In this document: positions 1 to 7,279 of the stretch, piece by piece
Numbering within the stretch: position 1 is the first letter of the stretch
How the letters are laid out: each line of letters begins with the position of its first letter
IMG/VR virus record: IMGVR_UViG_3300047319_001382
Location: 1 to 45,539 of that record
From: a virus
Length of the DNA: 45,539 nt
Strand: one strand, 5' to 3'
Position numbers and translations under genes: made by a program
The notes under the pieces: model-generated
What the model was told of the DNA's origin: nothing
The model's database searches: none
Seen by the model: only the letters and a program-made list of their open reading frames with translations

Positions 1-136
1 GTCCATGATCACGCTGTTCATCCATGTACATGAGTGGTCTCTCGCCTGCTCGGTAGAGGGTGCACGGTGCTCTTCGTGCCACCTGCCCAACGCTGTAGAT
101 AGGGCGACCGAGGAGGGGCGGGATCTTCTTCTTCAT
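1..136 (-). CDS. Partial ORF running off the window edge, unknown
   Basis: An open frame starts with ATG at 136 (MKKKIPPLLGRP) and stays open for 45 codons to the left edge. There is no good Shine-Dalgarno sequence, unlike most genes here, which lowers confidence. If the contig is circular, the frame continues in phase from 45539 to a stop at 45121, giving 184 codons and a GTGA overlap with the terS start. The continued part is Arg/Pro-rich and does not look like a folded protein. It may be a real but odd gene or chance openness in GC-rich DNA. Confidence 0.25.
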   Translation of the reverse strand, partial: MKKKIPPLLGRPIYSVGQVARRAPCTLYRAGERPLMYMDEQRDHG

Positions 137-137
137 C
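121..137. repeat. 17-bp direct repeat, copy 1
   Basis: The 17-base word GGATCTTCTTCTTCATC occurs here and again at 919-935. Both copies overlap an ATG start on the minus strand, encoding MKKKI in each case. The two copies flank the papain-like protease gene and its downstream inverted repeat. They could be a remnant of duplication or insertion, or simply similar gene starts. Confidence 0.6.
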
Positions 138-162
138 ACGATCTGACCATACCTAAGATCTG

Positions 163-247
163 GTGCGTGGCTGCGACGGAGTGAAAGGAACAAAGCTCCT
201 TCCAGTGGCAGGAGACCCAGGCCCACCATGCTGGTGCAGCCACGCAC
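163..247. repeat. 12-bp perfect inverted repeat downstream of the protease gene
   Basis: GTGCGTGGCTGC (163-174) is perfectly complementary to GCAGCCACGCAC (236-247), separated by 61 nt that contain further small stems such as ACCA-TGC-TGGT. It lies just after the minus-strand protease gene, which stops at 254, and fills the 137-253 gap. No T-run follows on the minus strand, so it is not a classical terminator. It may stabilise or process the 3' end of the transcript. Confidence 0.55.
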
Positions 248-253
248 TCACTG

Positions 254-934
254 CTACGCGATCGGCACGGCGAACGTCGCGTCCCCCTGCTCGCTCAACA
301 GCTGGCCCAGCGTGTCCCACGTGAAGAAGAAGTTGCCGGTGCCGTTGAGTCCCCACGATCCCCAGGAGTTGATGCACCACACGCGCTTCAGCTGTGCATC
401 CACGCCGAGCATCGCGATCTCGTGACCTCCGCGCACGTAGGCGTTCTGATCGAGCGGGCACTCGCCCGTCTCGAGAGGCGAGTCGAAGCTGCTATACCAG
501 TTGATCCCCAGGATGCCAGGCCTCAACACGAGAGCGCCCAGCAGATGCTTGAGACTGAACGTGTGCGTGTAGCCCGCGATCAGCTTGAGAGTCTTCGCGA
601 CCTTCATCACCGCGAGACCTGAAGACCCGGTGTCGTCGGGCGGGTAGGAGCCCGGATAGCCATCGATCACGGTGGCCTTCGAGTAGATCAGCACTGCAGA
701 TCGCTCCAGGAGCAGCTTCTTCCGCGGCTTGTGGAACGGTGCGGAGTTCAGAGACTGAGCCATCGCGTTGCCCGTGCACGAGCCGAGATCGCCCTGATCC
801 AGAGGCGGCCCGTAGTGCTTGTGCTGCACAGTCACGATCTTGGCTGCCACCTGCGCCTCGAACTTGCGTGACCTGGGATCGTGCTCGATGTGGCGACCTA
901 GCCTGAGCATCTTCTCCTGGATCTTCTTCTTCAT
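254..934 (-). CDS. Papain-like (C1A) cysteine protease
   Basis: The 226-residue product has the papain order of active-site residues: Gln47 and Cys53 in DQGDLGSCTGNA, His171 in GGHEIAM and Asn189 in INSWGSWG. These fit the oxyanion Gln, nucleophile Cys, general base His and orienting Asn of the C1 family. There is no signal peptide and no evident propeptide, so it would act in the cytoplasm or virion. The ATG at 934 is chosen because AAGGAGG lies 5-6 nt upstream. The gene ends the minus-strand accessory operon. C1A proteases are uncommon in phages; possible roles are virion protein processing or attack on a host protein, but neither is shown. Confidence 0.8.
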   Translation of the reverse strand: MKKKIQEKMLRLGRHIEHDPRSRKFEAQVAAKIVTVQHKHYGPPLDQGDLGSCTGNAMAQSLNSAPFHKPRKKLLLERSAVLIYSKATVIDGYPGSYPPDDTGSSGLAVMKVAKTLKLIAGYTHTFSLKHLLGALVLRPGILGINWYSSFDSPLETGECPLDQNAYVRGGHEIAMLGVDAQLKRVWCINSWGSWGLNGTGNFFFTWDTLGQLLSEQGDATFAVPIA

Positions 935-947
935 CGCGCCTCCTTGA

Positions 948-1124
948 TCACTTGAACAGCTTCTTCGCTTCACCCCAGCTTACTTGGATCGTCGGCGTCT
1001 TGCCGCCTCCCTTGGTACGAGTGCTGTCCGGGTTGCCACCGTGGCCGTGGTGCTTGTGCGGCTTTGAGGCTGACATCAGCATCAGCATCAGCAATGAGAC
1101 GATCAAGATCGTGATCCTTCGCAT
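948..1124 (-). CDS. Small exported or membrane His-rich protein
   Basis: A 58-codon frame begins at ATG 1124 after a strong GGAGGAAGGACG leader. The N-terminus (MRRITILIVSLLMLMLMSAS) is a signal peptide or single membrane anchor, followed by a His/Gly-rich stretch (KPHKHHGHGG) and a polar tail. There is no lipobox cysteine. It overlaps the 3' part of the gene at 970-1335 by 155 nt in another frame, and its stop sits next to the protease ribosome-binding site. The His cluster may bind metal. The good RBS and textbook hydrophobic start support it as real. Confidence 0.6.
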   Translation of the reverse strand: MRRITILIVSLLMLMLMSASKPHKHHGHGGNPDSTRTKGGGKTPTIQVSWGEAKKLFK

Positions 1125-1335
1125 CGTCCTTCCTCCTCTGCTCTACTACGCGCCTCTCGTCGTCCAGCAGCATCTCGGTCTTCATCAGCCTGCGCGCTTG
1201 GTCGAAGAAGTGGGCGCCGCCATCTGGCTCGATCGACTCGAATACCTGTGTCGAGATCTTCATCTCCACGCTCAGCGTGCGACTGTTGTGGGTCGTCGTC
1301 ACCACGACGTGGTAGTAACCCCACTCGCTCACCAT
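970..1335 (-). CDS. Hypothetical protein, charged C-terminal half
   Basis: The 121-residue frame begins at ATG 1335, preceded by GGAGAGG and overlapping the upstream nuclease stop (ATGGTGA). The first 75 residues have a plausible beta-rich start (HVVVTTTHNSRTLSVEMKIS) and then a charged helical segment. The last 45 residues are encoded in DNA that also carries the better-looking signal-peptide gene at 948-1124, so the tail may be a by-product of that overlap. No known family was recognised. Confidence 0.55.
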   Translation of the reverse strand: MVSEWGYYHVVVTTTHNSRTLSVEMKISTQVFESIEPDGGAHFFDQARRLMKTEMLLDDERRVVEQRRKDDAKDHDLDRLIADADADVSLKAAQAPRPRWQPGQHSYQGRRQDADDPSKLG

Positions 1336-1766
1336 GTCCTCTCCATCTCGGCCTTCCACTTGCTCCCAGACTGCATCGCGACCATGGCCGCCGCGTCCTC
1401 GATCGAGCGCGCCACCATGGCGATCGCGCCGTTCTGGTGCACGTCATCCAGGAAGTCGCGTTGATCCTCGCTCACCATGCCGTCCTTGGTCTTCGCCTCG
1501 ATCCAGATCGAGCGCCCGTTCGGCGCCACGCCGCACACGTCCGAGATGCCTCGGCGATTGTTGAGCTTGCGATAGCCCAGGAACTTCACGTTGTCGCCCG
1601 ACCTGGACAACTGCATCGTCGGCTGATTATTGAATCGAACTGCCACGCACCCGTGAAGAGTGAGCAGCTCCAAGATCGCTCTGATCAAGCTCGTCTCGAT
1701 GCCGCGATTCTTCCTGGGAGATCTCTTCCCCACGTCAGTCCCCAGTCTATCCGGATGCGCAGTCAT
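1329..1766 (-). CDS. VRR-NUC domain nuclease
   Basis: The 145-residue protein matches the small phage VRR-NUC nucleases of the PD-(D/E)XK superfamily. Asp76 in GISDVCGV, Glu90 and Lys92 in IWIEAKTK, and Gln102 in SEDQRDFL fit the D-(E/Q)xK-Q pattern. Family members cut branched or structured DNA, and phage stand-alone forms are thought to serve as Holliday-junction or flap resolvases. The ATG at 1766 has GGAGGAAG 7 nt upstream. It follows a 28-codon gene directly and overlaps the next gene by 7 nt. Confidence 0.8.
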   Translation of the reverse strand: MTAHPDRLGTDVGKRSPRKNRGIETSLIRAILELLTLHGCVAVRFNNQPTMQLSRSGDNVKFLGYRKLNNRRGISDVCGVAPNGRSIWIEAKTKDGMVSEDQRDFLDDVHQNGAIAMVARSIEDAAAMVAMQSGSKWKAEMERTW

Positions 1767-1853
1767 CTACGGCTTCCTCCAGGGGTTGTGGATGAACGCG
1801 TCCCACAGCCCGTGTATGCCGATGACGTAGAACAGCCACGGATCGTGGCTCAT
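1767..1853 (-). CDS. 28-residue small protein
   Basis: ATG at 1853 follows a good ribosome-binding site (GGAGGTGAGGC) and overlaps the upstream stop as ATGA. The 28-residue peptide MSHDPWLFYVIGIHGLWDAF... has an aromatic, hydrophobic centre and a basic end (NPWRKP), suggesting a short amphipathic or membrane-associated peptide. Its stop TAG abuts the start of the VRR-NUC gene, so translation of the two is probably coupled. No family is known. Confidence 0.55.
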   Translation of the reverse strand: MSHDPWLFYVIGIHGLWDAFIHNPWRKP

Positions 1854-2227
1854 GCCTCACCTCCGTTGAACATGTCCTCGAGCTTCAGCTCCTTGATCAT
1901 GTAGCGCACTGCGTCAGCCACTGCTGCCTTGTCGATCTTCATGAACTCGACCGAGGCCTCGACCGTGGTGTACATGTCGATCTTGATCTTGGCCTTGGTC
2001 ATCACGCCTACCCAGATCTTGCCCTCCTCGGCCTGCATGATCGGCATGTCCGTGGGCATGAACACGAACGAGGCCTTCTTGCCGTGGATCGTCATCGGCA
2101 CCGTGATCATCGACTTCGACACCGTCGCCCCTGTTGGCGCGGGATAGATCACGCCCGGTGTGTAGGTCACGCCCGGGCTGAACATCGGGTTCGAAGGCAG
2201 GTGACCGCCCTTGATGTCCTGATTCAT
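1850..2227 (-). CDS. Hypothetical protein, 125 aa
   Basis: ATG 2227 has GAGGAAGG upstream and overlaps the methyltransferase stop as ATGA. The N-terminal 40 residues are Pro/Gly/Thr-rich and look disordered; the rest (from SMITVPMTIHGKK) alternates beta strands and ends in two helices (AAVADAVRYMIKEL). No catalytic motif or known family was recognised. It sits in an accessory string of methyltransferase, small peptide and nuclease genes. Confidence 0.7.
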   Translation of the reverse strand: MNQDIKGGHLPSNPMFSPGVTYTPGVIYPAPTGATVSKSMITVPMTIHGKKASFVFMPTDMPIMQAEEGKIWVGVMTKAKIKIDMYTTVEASVEFMKIDKAAVADAVRYMIKELKLEDMFNGGEA

Positions 2228-3027
2228 CTCGCCTTCCTCAGCACCCAGGCGCAGTTGCTGGACGCCATGGGATACTTGGGAGCCAGGAAGTTCGACAACA
2301 CCTCGTTGCTCAGGAACTTCCCGAGCTCGTCCAGGAGCTGCCTCTCCTGCTCCGTGCAGGCCTTGCGGATCTTGTTCGCAGACGCGAACGTGCCGTGCAC
2401 CGACTCCACGCGGAGACCCGCCTGGATGATCGCTGCGTTCAGCTCGTCGAAGTCCCACTCGTAGATGTGATTCGCGGCCTGAGCCTTCTTGTTATACACC
2501 GGCGTCGAGAGCAGGAACCTGGACTCGCTGTTCATGAAGCTCTCAGCAGCTGCCAGGAGCCTGAGACCGCGACGCTTGTTCATGTGCTCGATCACCTCGA
2601 AGCACGTGATCACGTCGAAGGTCTTGCTGATCTTCGAGATCTCCTGGTAGCGCTCCACGAAGTTGAACTCACCCAGGAAGTGAGCCCACCTGAAGTTGTA
2701 GTGAACGTCGATCTCGTTGATGTCCACGCCGACGTAGATCTTGGGCACCCAGCTCATGTGAGGCCTGCCCAGCACGTAGGCCAGCGTCTGATCGCGACCG
2801 CAACCGATGTCCAGCACCCGCGTGCCGTTGCCCACGAACCGGCCTGCCCAGCCGTAGCGGAAAAAGTGAGCCGCGTAGTCGCGGTGCACCGTCCTCGTGT
2901 AGTGCTTGGCCGGCAGGTACGTGCGATCGTAGTCCCTCTCCAGGTCGATGCCGTTCCTGGCGTTCAGCACGCGCACGCGACCGCCCCCTCGTGTGACCTT
3001 GATCCTCGGTCTCCCGCCCTTCGGCAT
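2224..3027 (-). CDS. SAM-dependent methyltransferase, class I
   Basis: The 267-residue protein has a Rossmann-fold methyltransferase core. Motif I is VLDIGCGRDQTL (around residue 70), the acidic ribose-binding residue lies in YVGVDINE, and motif IV is FDVITCFEVIEHM, followed by a strand FLLSTP. This resembles Methyltransf_11/23-type small-molecule, sugar or protein methyltransferases rather than DNA methylases, since no (D/N)PPY motif is present. ATG 3027 overlaps the upstream stop as TGATG; a TTG at 3030 is an alternative. The target is unknown; the nearby carbohydrate-active genes allow a glycan substrate. Confidence 0.8.
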   Translation of the reverse strand: MPKGGRPRIKVTRGGGRVRVLNARNGIDLERDYDRTYLPAKHYTRTVHRDYAAHFFRYGWAGRFVGNGTRVLDIGCGRDQTLAYVLGRPHMSWVPKIYVGVDINEIDVHYNFRWAHFLGEFNFVERYQEISKISKTFDVITCFEVIEHMNKRRGLRLLAAAESFMNSESRFLLSTPVYNKKAQAANHIYEWDFDELNAAIIQAGLRVESVHGTFASANKIRKACTEQERQLLDELGKFLSNEVLSNFLAPKYPMASSNCAWVLRKAR

Positions 3028-3278
3028 CAAGACGCCACCGCCTTCTTGGCGCGGGGCCTCTTGGGCGGAGCTTCGCCACGAAAGAACGGAGCCTTCCTCA
3101 CCTCATAGTCCGGCGGCCACTTGTGCGTGGCTTGACGGACATACGACTTCACGCCCTTCTTCTTGAGCGCGGCCTGGCGCGCCAACAACTCCTCCTCCGG
3201 GATCAACGAGCTCCCGTCCTTGTCGACCAACACGAGAGCGATCCGGTCGTTCTGGTTCGCAAAGTCCTTCGTCTTCAC
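3027..3278 (-). CDS. Small basic protein, unknown
   Basis: GTG 3278 is preferred over ATG 3290 because GGAGG lies 5 nt before it and it overlaps the upstream stop as GTGA. The 83-residue product has an N-terminal strand-rich part (DRIALVLVDKDGS), a short helix (PEEELLARQAALKKKG) and a very basic Pro/Lys/Arg tail (PPKRPRAKKAVAS), suggesting nucleic-acid contact. No family is recognised. Confidence 0.65.
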   Translation of the reverse strand: MKTKDFANQNDRIALVLVDKDGSSLIPEEELLARQAALKKKGVKSYVRQATHKWPPDYEVRKAPFFRGEAPPKRPRAKKAVAS

Positions 3279-3652
3279 GCCCGCCTCCATTGTTCGTGCA
3301 TCTCGGGTCTGATCAGCATCACCGGCTTCCCCAACTGCTTGGCCAGCGACACGACGTGAGCCGTGCCGCTGCTCTTGCCGTCCCAGAACGCGACCATCCT
3401 GCTGCACGTCTGGGCGATGGTCCGGTTGCGCTCGAGAGGCGCCCTGGGACCATGCTTCAGGTAGTCGGGCTTGATCACGACCACCATCATCTGCCTCAAC
3501 CTGGCGACGCGCTCGGCCTCACGATCCACGCCGCGCGCGCCGCCCGTGATCACGATCGTGTGGTCGGGCAAGGCCATCAGGTAGGCCTCGACCATGCGCA
3601 TGATCGGGTATTCCCTGCTGCCGACGACTGCGACTCGCTCGGCAGTGATCAC
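3275..3652 (-). CDS. YspA/DUF2493-type SLOG protein
   Basis: The 125-residue protein matches the small SLOG-fold group related to YpsA and DprA. It has GSREYP near the start, the nucleotide-binding signature ITGGARGVDREA (residues 34-46), then ERNRTIAQ and FWDGKSSGTAH. SLOG proteins bind nucleotides or nucleotide-sugar ligands and occur in phage and defence contexts. Translation starts at a GTG that overlaps the upstream stop. A second, more divergent relative may be encoded at 10012-10491. Confidence 0.8.
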   Translation of the reverse strand: MITAERVAVVGSREYPIMRMVEAYLMALPDHTIVITGGARGVDREAERVARLRQMMVVVIKPDYLKHGPRAPLERNRTIAQTCSRMVAFWDGKSSGTAHVVSLAKQLGKPVMLIRPEMHEQWRRA

Positions 3653-5775
3653 TTCTCAGTCCTCTCGATCGCGCCCTTGTCCGGGGCTGATCCGAAGTAC
3701 AAGATGCCGCCGATCGTGGTGTTGAGTCCCGTCCACCGCCTGCCGGTGTTCCACCAGTCGGCCTGCTTGATCGGCAGCCAGTTGAAGTGGGTCGAGTCCG
3801 CGAACACCAGAGGCGTCTGGTTACCGTTCGTCTCCTGGCCGAACACCTGCATGCCGGTGAGCGTCCAGTCCGTTCCCTGATAGCGGAAGATGTTGAGGGA
3901 CGCAGAGTTCGCGAGCACGTCGAAGTTGAACGTGTTCGAGGCACCGCCAGTCGCGGGCATCAGGATCGTGGTCTGGTTGTTCGAGCCCAGGATGTTGTTC
4001 ACATAGTGCGTGTTCTCCACGATCCCGCCCACCGCGTAGTCGACCGCCGGCGCCCCGAATCTCGTCGAGGTGATCGTGTTGCCGACGATCTCCAGGTCCC
4101 CAACGTTGCCGCTGCCCTTCATGCCGCGACCGTGGAAGTCTGTCATCTTGTTCCTGAGGATGAAGATCGGTCCGCCGTCCCAGATCGGCGCCAGCGAGAA
4201 GCATGAGTTGTTGTCATGCAGCCAGTTGTCCATGACCAGCACGTTGATCGCGTGGCTGTCGTCCAACTCGATCGCGTCGTCCGATGTGTGCCTGACGACG
4301 TTGTTCGTGATCTCTGCGTCATACACAGAACCCGAGTCAGTCGGATCGCCGGCATCCATGCCGATGCCATTGAACACGTTCTCGATCAGGTTGTTGTCGC
4401 ACACCGTGTTCGTGCCGCGGATCTCGATCTGGTTTGCACTCTCGTATTCGCGGCTCTTAGAGGCTGAGTAGTGCCAGTCGCCGATGCGCAGGCCGTCCAG
4501 GTGGCAGTTGGTCACCGAGCAGTTGTTGGACGTGCCGCCGCCTGCGCCCTTGACCAGGTAGACGGCTGGCTGGTTGCAGCCGTAGATCGTGCACGAGTCG
4601 ATCACGGCGCCGTCGCAGGTTCCAAGCAGACCGCCAGCGATACCGGAGCCCTGCATGTCCGGGCTCGGGTCGGCTGAATATGCATAGTGAATCCTGGTGC
4701 CACCCGAGTAGCGGACCGTGAGGTTAGCGATGCGGACGTTCTTGCGACCGATGTTGATCAGGTTGTCTAGATACCCGCAGTGAAGAACCATGCCCTGAGG
4801 ACTCTTGCCGCTGCGGCGCTTCACGTAGAGAGTGTCGTTCTGCCAGATCCATCCCGAGAGCTCGCCGTAGTTGGAGGATGAGCTCGAGTTCGACACCCAG
4901 GTGCTGTCGTCCAGCACTCCCTTGAGCGTCGTCTTGCGGTGGATGAGCTCCGCCCAACCGAGTATCACCTGCTGCAGCGAGTCGCCTGGGCCGGTGGCCG
5001 CAGGGATGTAGGCCTTCCACGTCGAGTCCTGGTTCGTGTTCAGCCACTTGATCGCCTTGCCCGGCGCGTAGTAGCCCTTCTCCATCCACTGGTTCGCGCC
5101 GCAGATGATCGTCGAGTCACGGTTCGTGCCGTCGCCCTCGATGAACCACGGGCCGCCATCCACTGGGAAGTTCGCGGAGCCGAAGTCCAGGCGCTCGTGA
5201 TACTCACCCGGAGCGATCAGGATGCCGCCGTTGACGCCGTGGTTCGTGGACGCGGCGAGAGCCGTCTTAGCGGCGTTGATCGTCTTGAACGGATAGGCGA
5301 GCGTGCCGTCGTTGGTGTCCACGCCTCGACCCTGATCCACGTAGAAGATCGGGCCGGTGGTCGTCATCTGCCTGGGCGCGAAGAAGAATACGGTCTGAGG
5401 CGCCGTGCTGAAGTTGCCGCCCGGGTCTATGCCCTCGATGAAGAACTCGAAAGGCGTGTTGGGATCGCCGAACAGGATGCGGCCCTCGTAGACGTTGCCC
5501 GTCGCCTGCTGGGTCTGCCCGTTCGGCCCGAAGCCGATGCGCCTCACCATGACCATGAGGGTGTCGAACGGGTTGCCCGACGCGAAGACTCTGCCCTTGA
5601 TCCTGATCACTGCGTTGGAGTCGTCGTCGCCCGTCACGATCGCCTTGATCGCCGCCGACTTCCACTGAGACACCACCTGGGTGGAGATGCCGTTGATGCC
5701 GTTGCCGGCAATCGCGATCGCAGGCATCACCACGACGAGTGCGATCAACAACCACAGCCTGATCTTGCGGTTCAT
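3649..5775 (-). CDS. Secreted right-handed beta-helix protein (pectate-lyase fold)
   Basis: The 708-residue product begins with a typical Sec signal peptide (MNRKIRLWLLIALVVVMPAI, cleavage probably after AIA near residue 23). Next is an Ig/FnIII-like module (about 25-140), then a DUF1565-type start of a beta-helix (YVDQGRGVDTNDGTLAYPF) and a long series of Asn/Gly/Thr-rich parallel-strand turns (NVRIANLTV, VIDSCTIYG, NVVRHTSDDAIEL). The fold is that of polysaccharide lyases and tailspikes. ATG 5775 has GGAGG 4 nt upstream. A Sec signal is unexpected on a tailspike, so the protein is probably exported from the infected cell. Substrate unknown. Confidence 0.8.
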   Translation of the reverse strand: MNRKIRLWLLIALVVVMPAIAIAGNGINGISTQVVSQWKSAAIKAIVTGDDDSNAVIRIKGRVFASGNPFDTLMVMVRRIGFGPNGQTQQATGNVYEGRILFGDPNTPFEFFIEGIDPGGNFSTAPQTVFFFAPRQMTTTGPIFYVDQGRGVDTNDGTLAYPFKTINAAKTALAASTNHGVNGGILIAPGEYHERLDFGSANFPVDGGPWFIEGDGTNRDSTIICGANQWMEKGYYAPGKAIKWLNTNQDSTWKAYIPAATGPGDSLQQVILGWAELIHRKTTLKGVLDDSTWVSNSSSSSNYGELSGWIWQNDTLYVKRRSGKSPQGMVLHCGYLDNLINIGRKNVRIANLTVRYSGGTRIHYAYSADPSPDMQGSGIAGGLLGTCDGAVIDSCTIYGCNQPAVYLVKGAGGGTSNNCSVTNCHLDGLRIGDWHYSASKSREYESANQIEIRGTNTVCDNNLIENVFNGIGMDAGDPTDSGSVYDAEITNNVVRHTSDDAIELDDSHAINVLVMDNWLHDNNSCFSLAPIWDGGPIFILRNKMTDFHGRGMKGSGNVGDLEIVGNTITSTRFGAPAVDYAVGGIVENTHYVNNILGSNNQTTILMPATGGASNTFNFDVLANSASLNIFRYQGTDWTLTGMQVFGQETNGNQTPLVFADSTHFNWLPIKQADWWNTGRRWTGLNTTIGGILYFGSAPDKGAIERTEK

Positions 5776-5793
5776 CTGTCCTCCGTTGACTTG

Positions 5794-5875
5794 GCGGCAC
5801 CGGCTGCTCGCGAAGGGGTTAGCGAGCCCGAGGTCCTCGGAACCGTCAAGTACGAGGTTCGGTCGCCGGTGCCGC
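5794..5875 (-). ncRNA. Cloverleaf-like structured element between two genes
   Basis: A perfect 11-bp outer stem pairs GCGGCACCGGC (5794-5804) with GCCGGTGCCGC (5865-5875). Inside are three more stems: GCTCGC/GCGAGC (5806-5811 with 5822-5827), CCGAG/CTCGG (5828-5832 with 5836-5840) and AACC/GGTT (5841-5844 with 5856-5859). Together they form a four-way junction of 82 nt filling the 124-nt gap between the glycoside-hydrolase-like and beta-helix genes. It lacks tRNA invariant positions. It may be an RNA regulatory or processing element, or a DNA cruciform. The pairing is seen; the function is inferred. Confidence 0.5.
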
Positions 5876-5899
5876 ACGATCCTGGTCATCTTACTGCCG

Positions 5900-7279
5900 T
5901 CACAGGTTCACGTAGAAGCGACCGTCCTTGCCCTGGATCGTCGCGTTCTGCTCGATGGAGCCGTCGTTCACCGACGGGAACTGCGTGCCGGTGATGCGTC
6001 TGTACTGTGCGCCGAGATTGATGGTGTGGGTGTTCGTCTGGTCACCGTTCACCGCCACGATGCCGTTCTGGAAGCGTCGAGTCCAGCACCCAGTAGTTCC
6101 GGTGAAGTGGGCGGCCTCGATCGGCTGACCCAGCCACCCCATGTGTGCGGCCGTGAAGTCGGTGACGCCTCCAGGGAGCGCGACGCTGTACTCGTCGGCC
6201 CACCACAACGCCGCAGTAGCGTCCTGGTTCCCTTTCCACATCGTGTGCATGCCGCTGAGGATGCACGACGATGCGAGGCCGAAGCGGCTATTTCGCTCCC
6301 ACGCATTCGCACCCGGGAAGCCGCCGTCGTTCTCGGACTTGATGAGCGCCGTCCCAGCCGCCGTCCACGGGCGCGACAGCGCGGTAGTCATGATCTGGTC
6401 GAAGCTCTGCGTGCTGTTGTTGATGATCGGCGGCAGGGCGTTTCCACCGCCCTGGCCCGGGTCCCAACCCTCATAGAGTTCGCCGGTCATCTTGAATGAA
6501 GTGGTGTCGTCTAGCACGTTCGAGAAGAACCCGCGATTGAAGTAGCACAGGCCGGTGCCGAGCATCGCATTCACGAACGCCTTGCACTCAGCGTCATTCG
6601 CTGCATTCAACGCCGCGACCGTGCCGTAGCCCGCTGGGTTCACGTTCGCGAACACGTTGCCGCCGAACACGTCAAAGAAGTAGCCATCAGCCTTGCCCTG
6701 CGCGAACTGCTTCCACAGATTCGCCATGGTAACGCCGATGACAGGGTGGCCGGTACCGCCGTTTCCATAGTCGATATAGAGACCGGAGATGGGGTTGTTG
6801 AAGGCGTAGTAACCCCCGCCGTTCAGAGCGTCGAAGAAGACGCGGCGATCTGGCGGGCCAAGCACCTGGAGCCACTGCTGGCCGGCGAGGCTGGTCGTGA
6901 TCAGAGCTTGAGTGAAGAACTGCCACAACTCGTAGACGAGGATCTTCTGGTCGGGATGGATGCTCGCTGCGCGGACCAACGGGATGACATTCTGGTTCGA
7001 CGGCTGCCCCGTGTTCGTCCACGGTCCGGACGCGAACGTCACGAGATGCCGCTTGCCAAGCGCGGTAATGATGCTCTGGTCAAACACGCCCGGCGAAGTC
7101 ATCAGCGGAGTTCCGTTGGAGTGGTTGCCCTGGTAGCTCCAGATGCGCGGGAACCCCGACACGACCGGCGGCGTCGGTGCCGGCGGCGTCGGATCAGGAA
7201 CGGGGATTCGAAGGTGCTTCGTCTTATCCTTCATCGTCTCGACGAGCACGCCGATCTGAGCCTCAACGAACGGCTTCAT
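5900..7279 (-). CDS. Putative glycoside hydrolase (GHL-like TIM barrel)
   Basis: The 459-residue protein has a short N-terminal helix, a Pro-rich linker (PVPDPTPPAPTPP, near residue 30) and a barrel-like domain. Signatures resembling the putative glycoside hydrolase-like families include DGYFFDVFGG (possible catalytic Asp), a run like SRFGLASSCILSGMH, WWADEYS and a C-terminal beta domain with RRFQNGIVAVN. ATG 7279 follows GGGGGTGAG and overlaps the upstream stop. There is no signal peptide, unlike its neighbour. It probably acts on host or environmental polysaccharide; assignment to a family is by eye only. Confidence 0.65.
   Translation of the reverse strand: MKPFVEAQIGVLVETMKDKTKHLRIPVPDPTPPAPTPPVVSGFPRIWSYQGNHSNGTPLMTSPGVFDQSIITALGKRHLVTFASGPWTNTGQPSNQNVIPLVRAASIHPDQKILVYELWQFFTQALITTSLAGQQWLQVLGPPDRRVFFDALNGGGYYAFNNPISGLYIDYGNGGTGHPVIGVTMANLWKQFAQGKADGYFFDVFGGNVFANVNPAGYGTVAALNAANDAECKAFVNAMLGTGLCYFNRGFFSNVLDDTTSFKMTGELYEGWDPGQGGGNALPPIINNSTQSFDQIMTTALSRPWTAAGTALIKSENDGGFPGANAWERNSRFGLASSCILSGMHTMWKGNQDATAALWWADEYSVALPGGVTDFTAAHMGWLGQPIEAAHFTGTTGCWTRRFQNGIVAVNGDQTNTHTINLGAQYRRITGTQFPSVNDGSIEQNATIQGKDGRFYVNL

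Noticed and set aside
948-1335. Rz/Rz1-type spanin pair
   Set aside because: The nested gene has no lipobox Cys, the outer gene has no membrane anchor, and the pair is far from the lysis genes.
5794-5875. tRNA gene at the cloverleaf
   Set aside because: No T-loop TTCRA, no 7-bp acceptor or CCA end, outer stem of 11 bp and wrong arm sizes on both strands.
4939-5994. Plus-strand open frame of 351 codons opposite the beta-helix gene
   Set aside because: Shadow frame with Arg/Val/Asp-rich text and no domain signal; the minus strand has signal peptide and beta-helix motifs.
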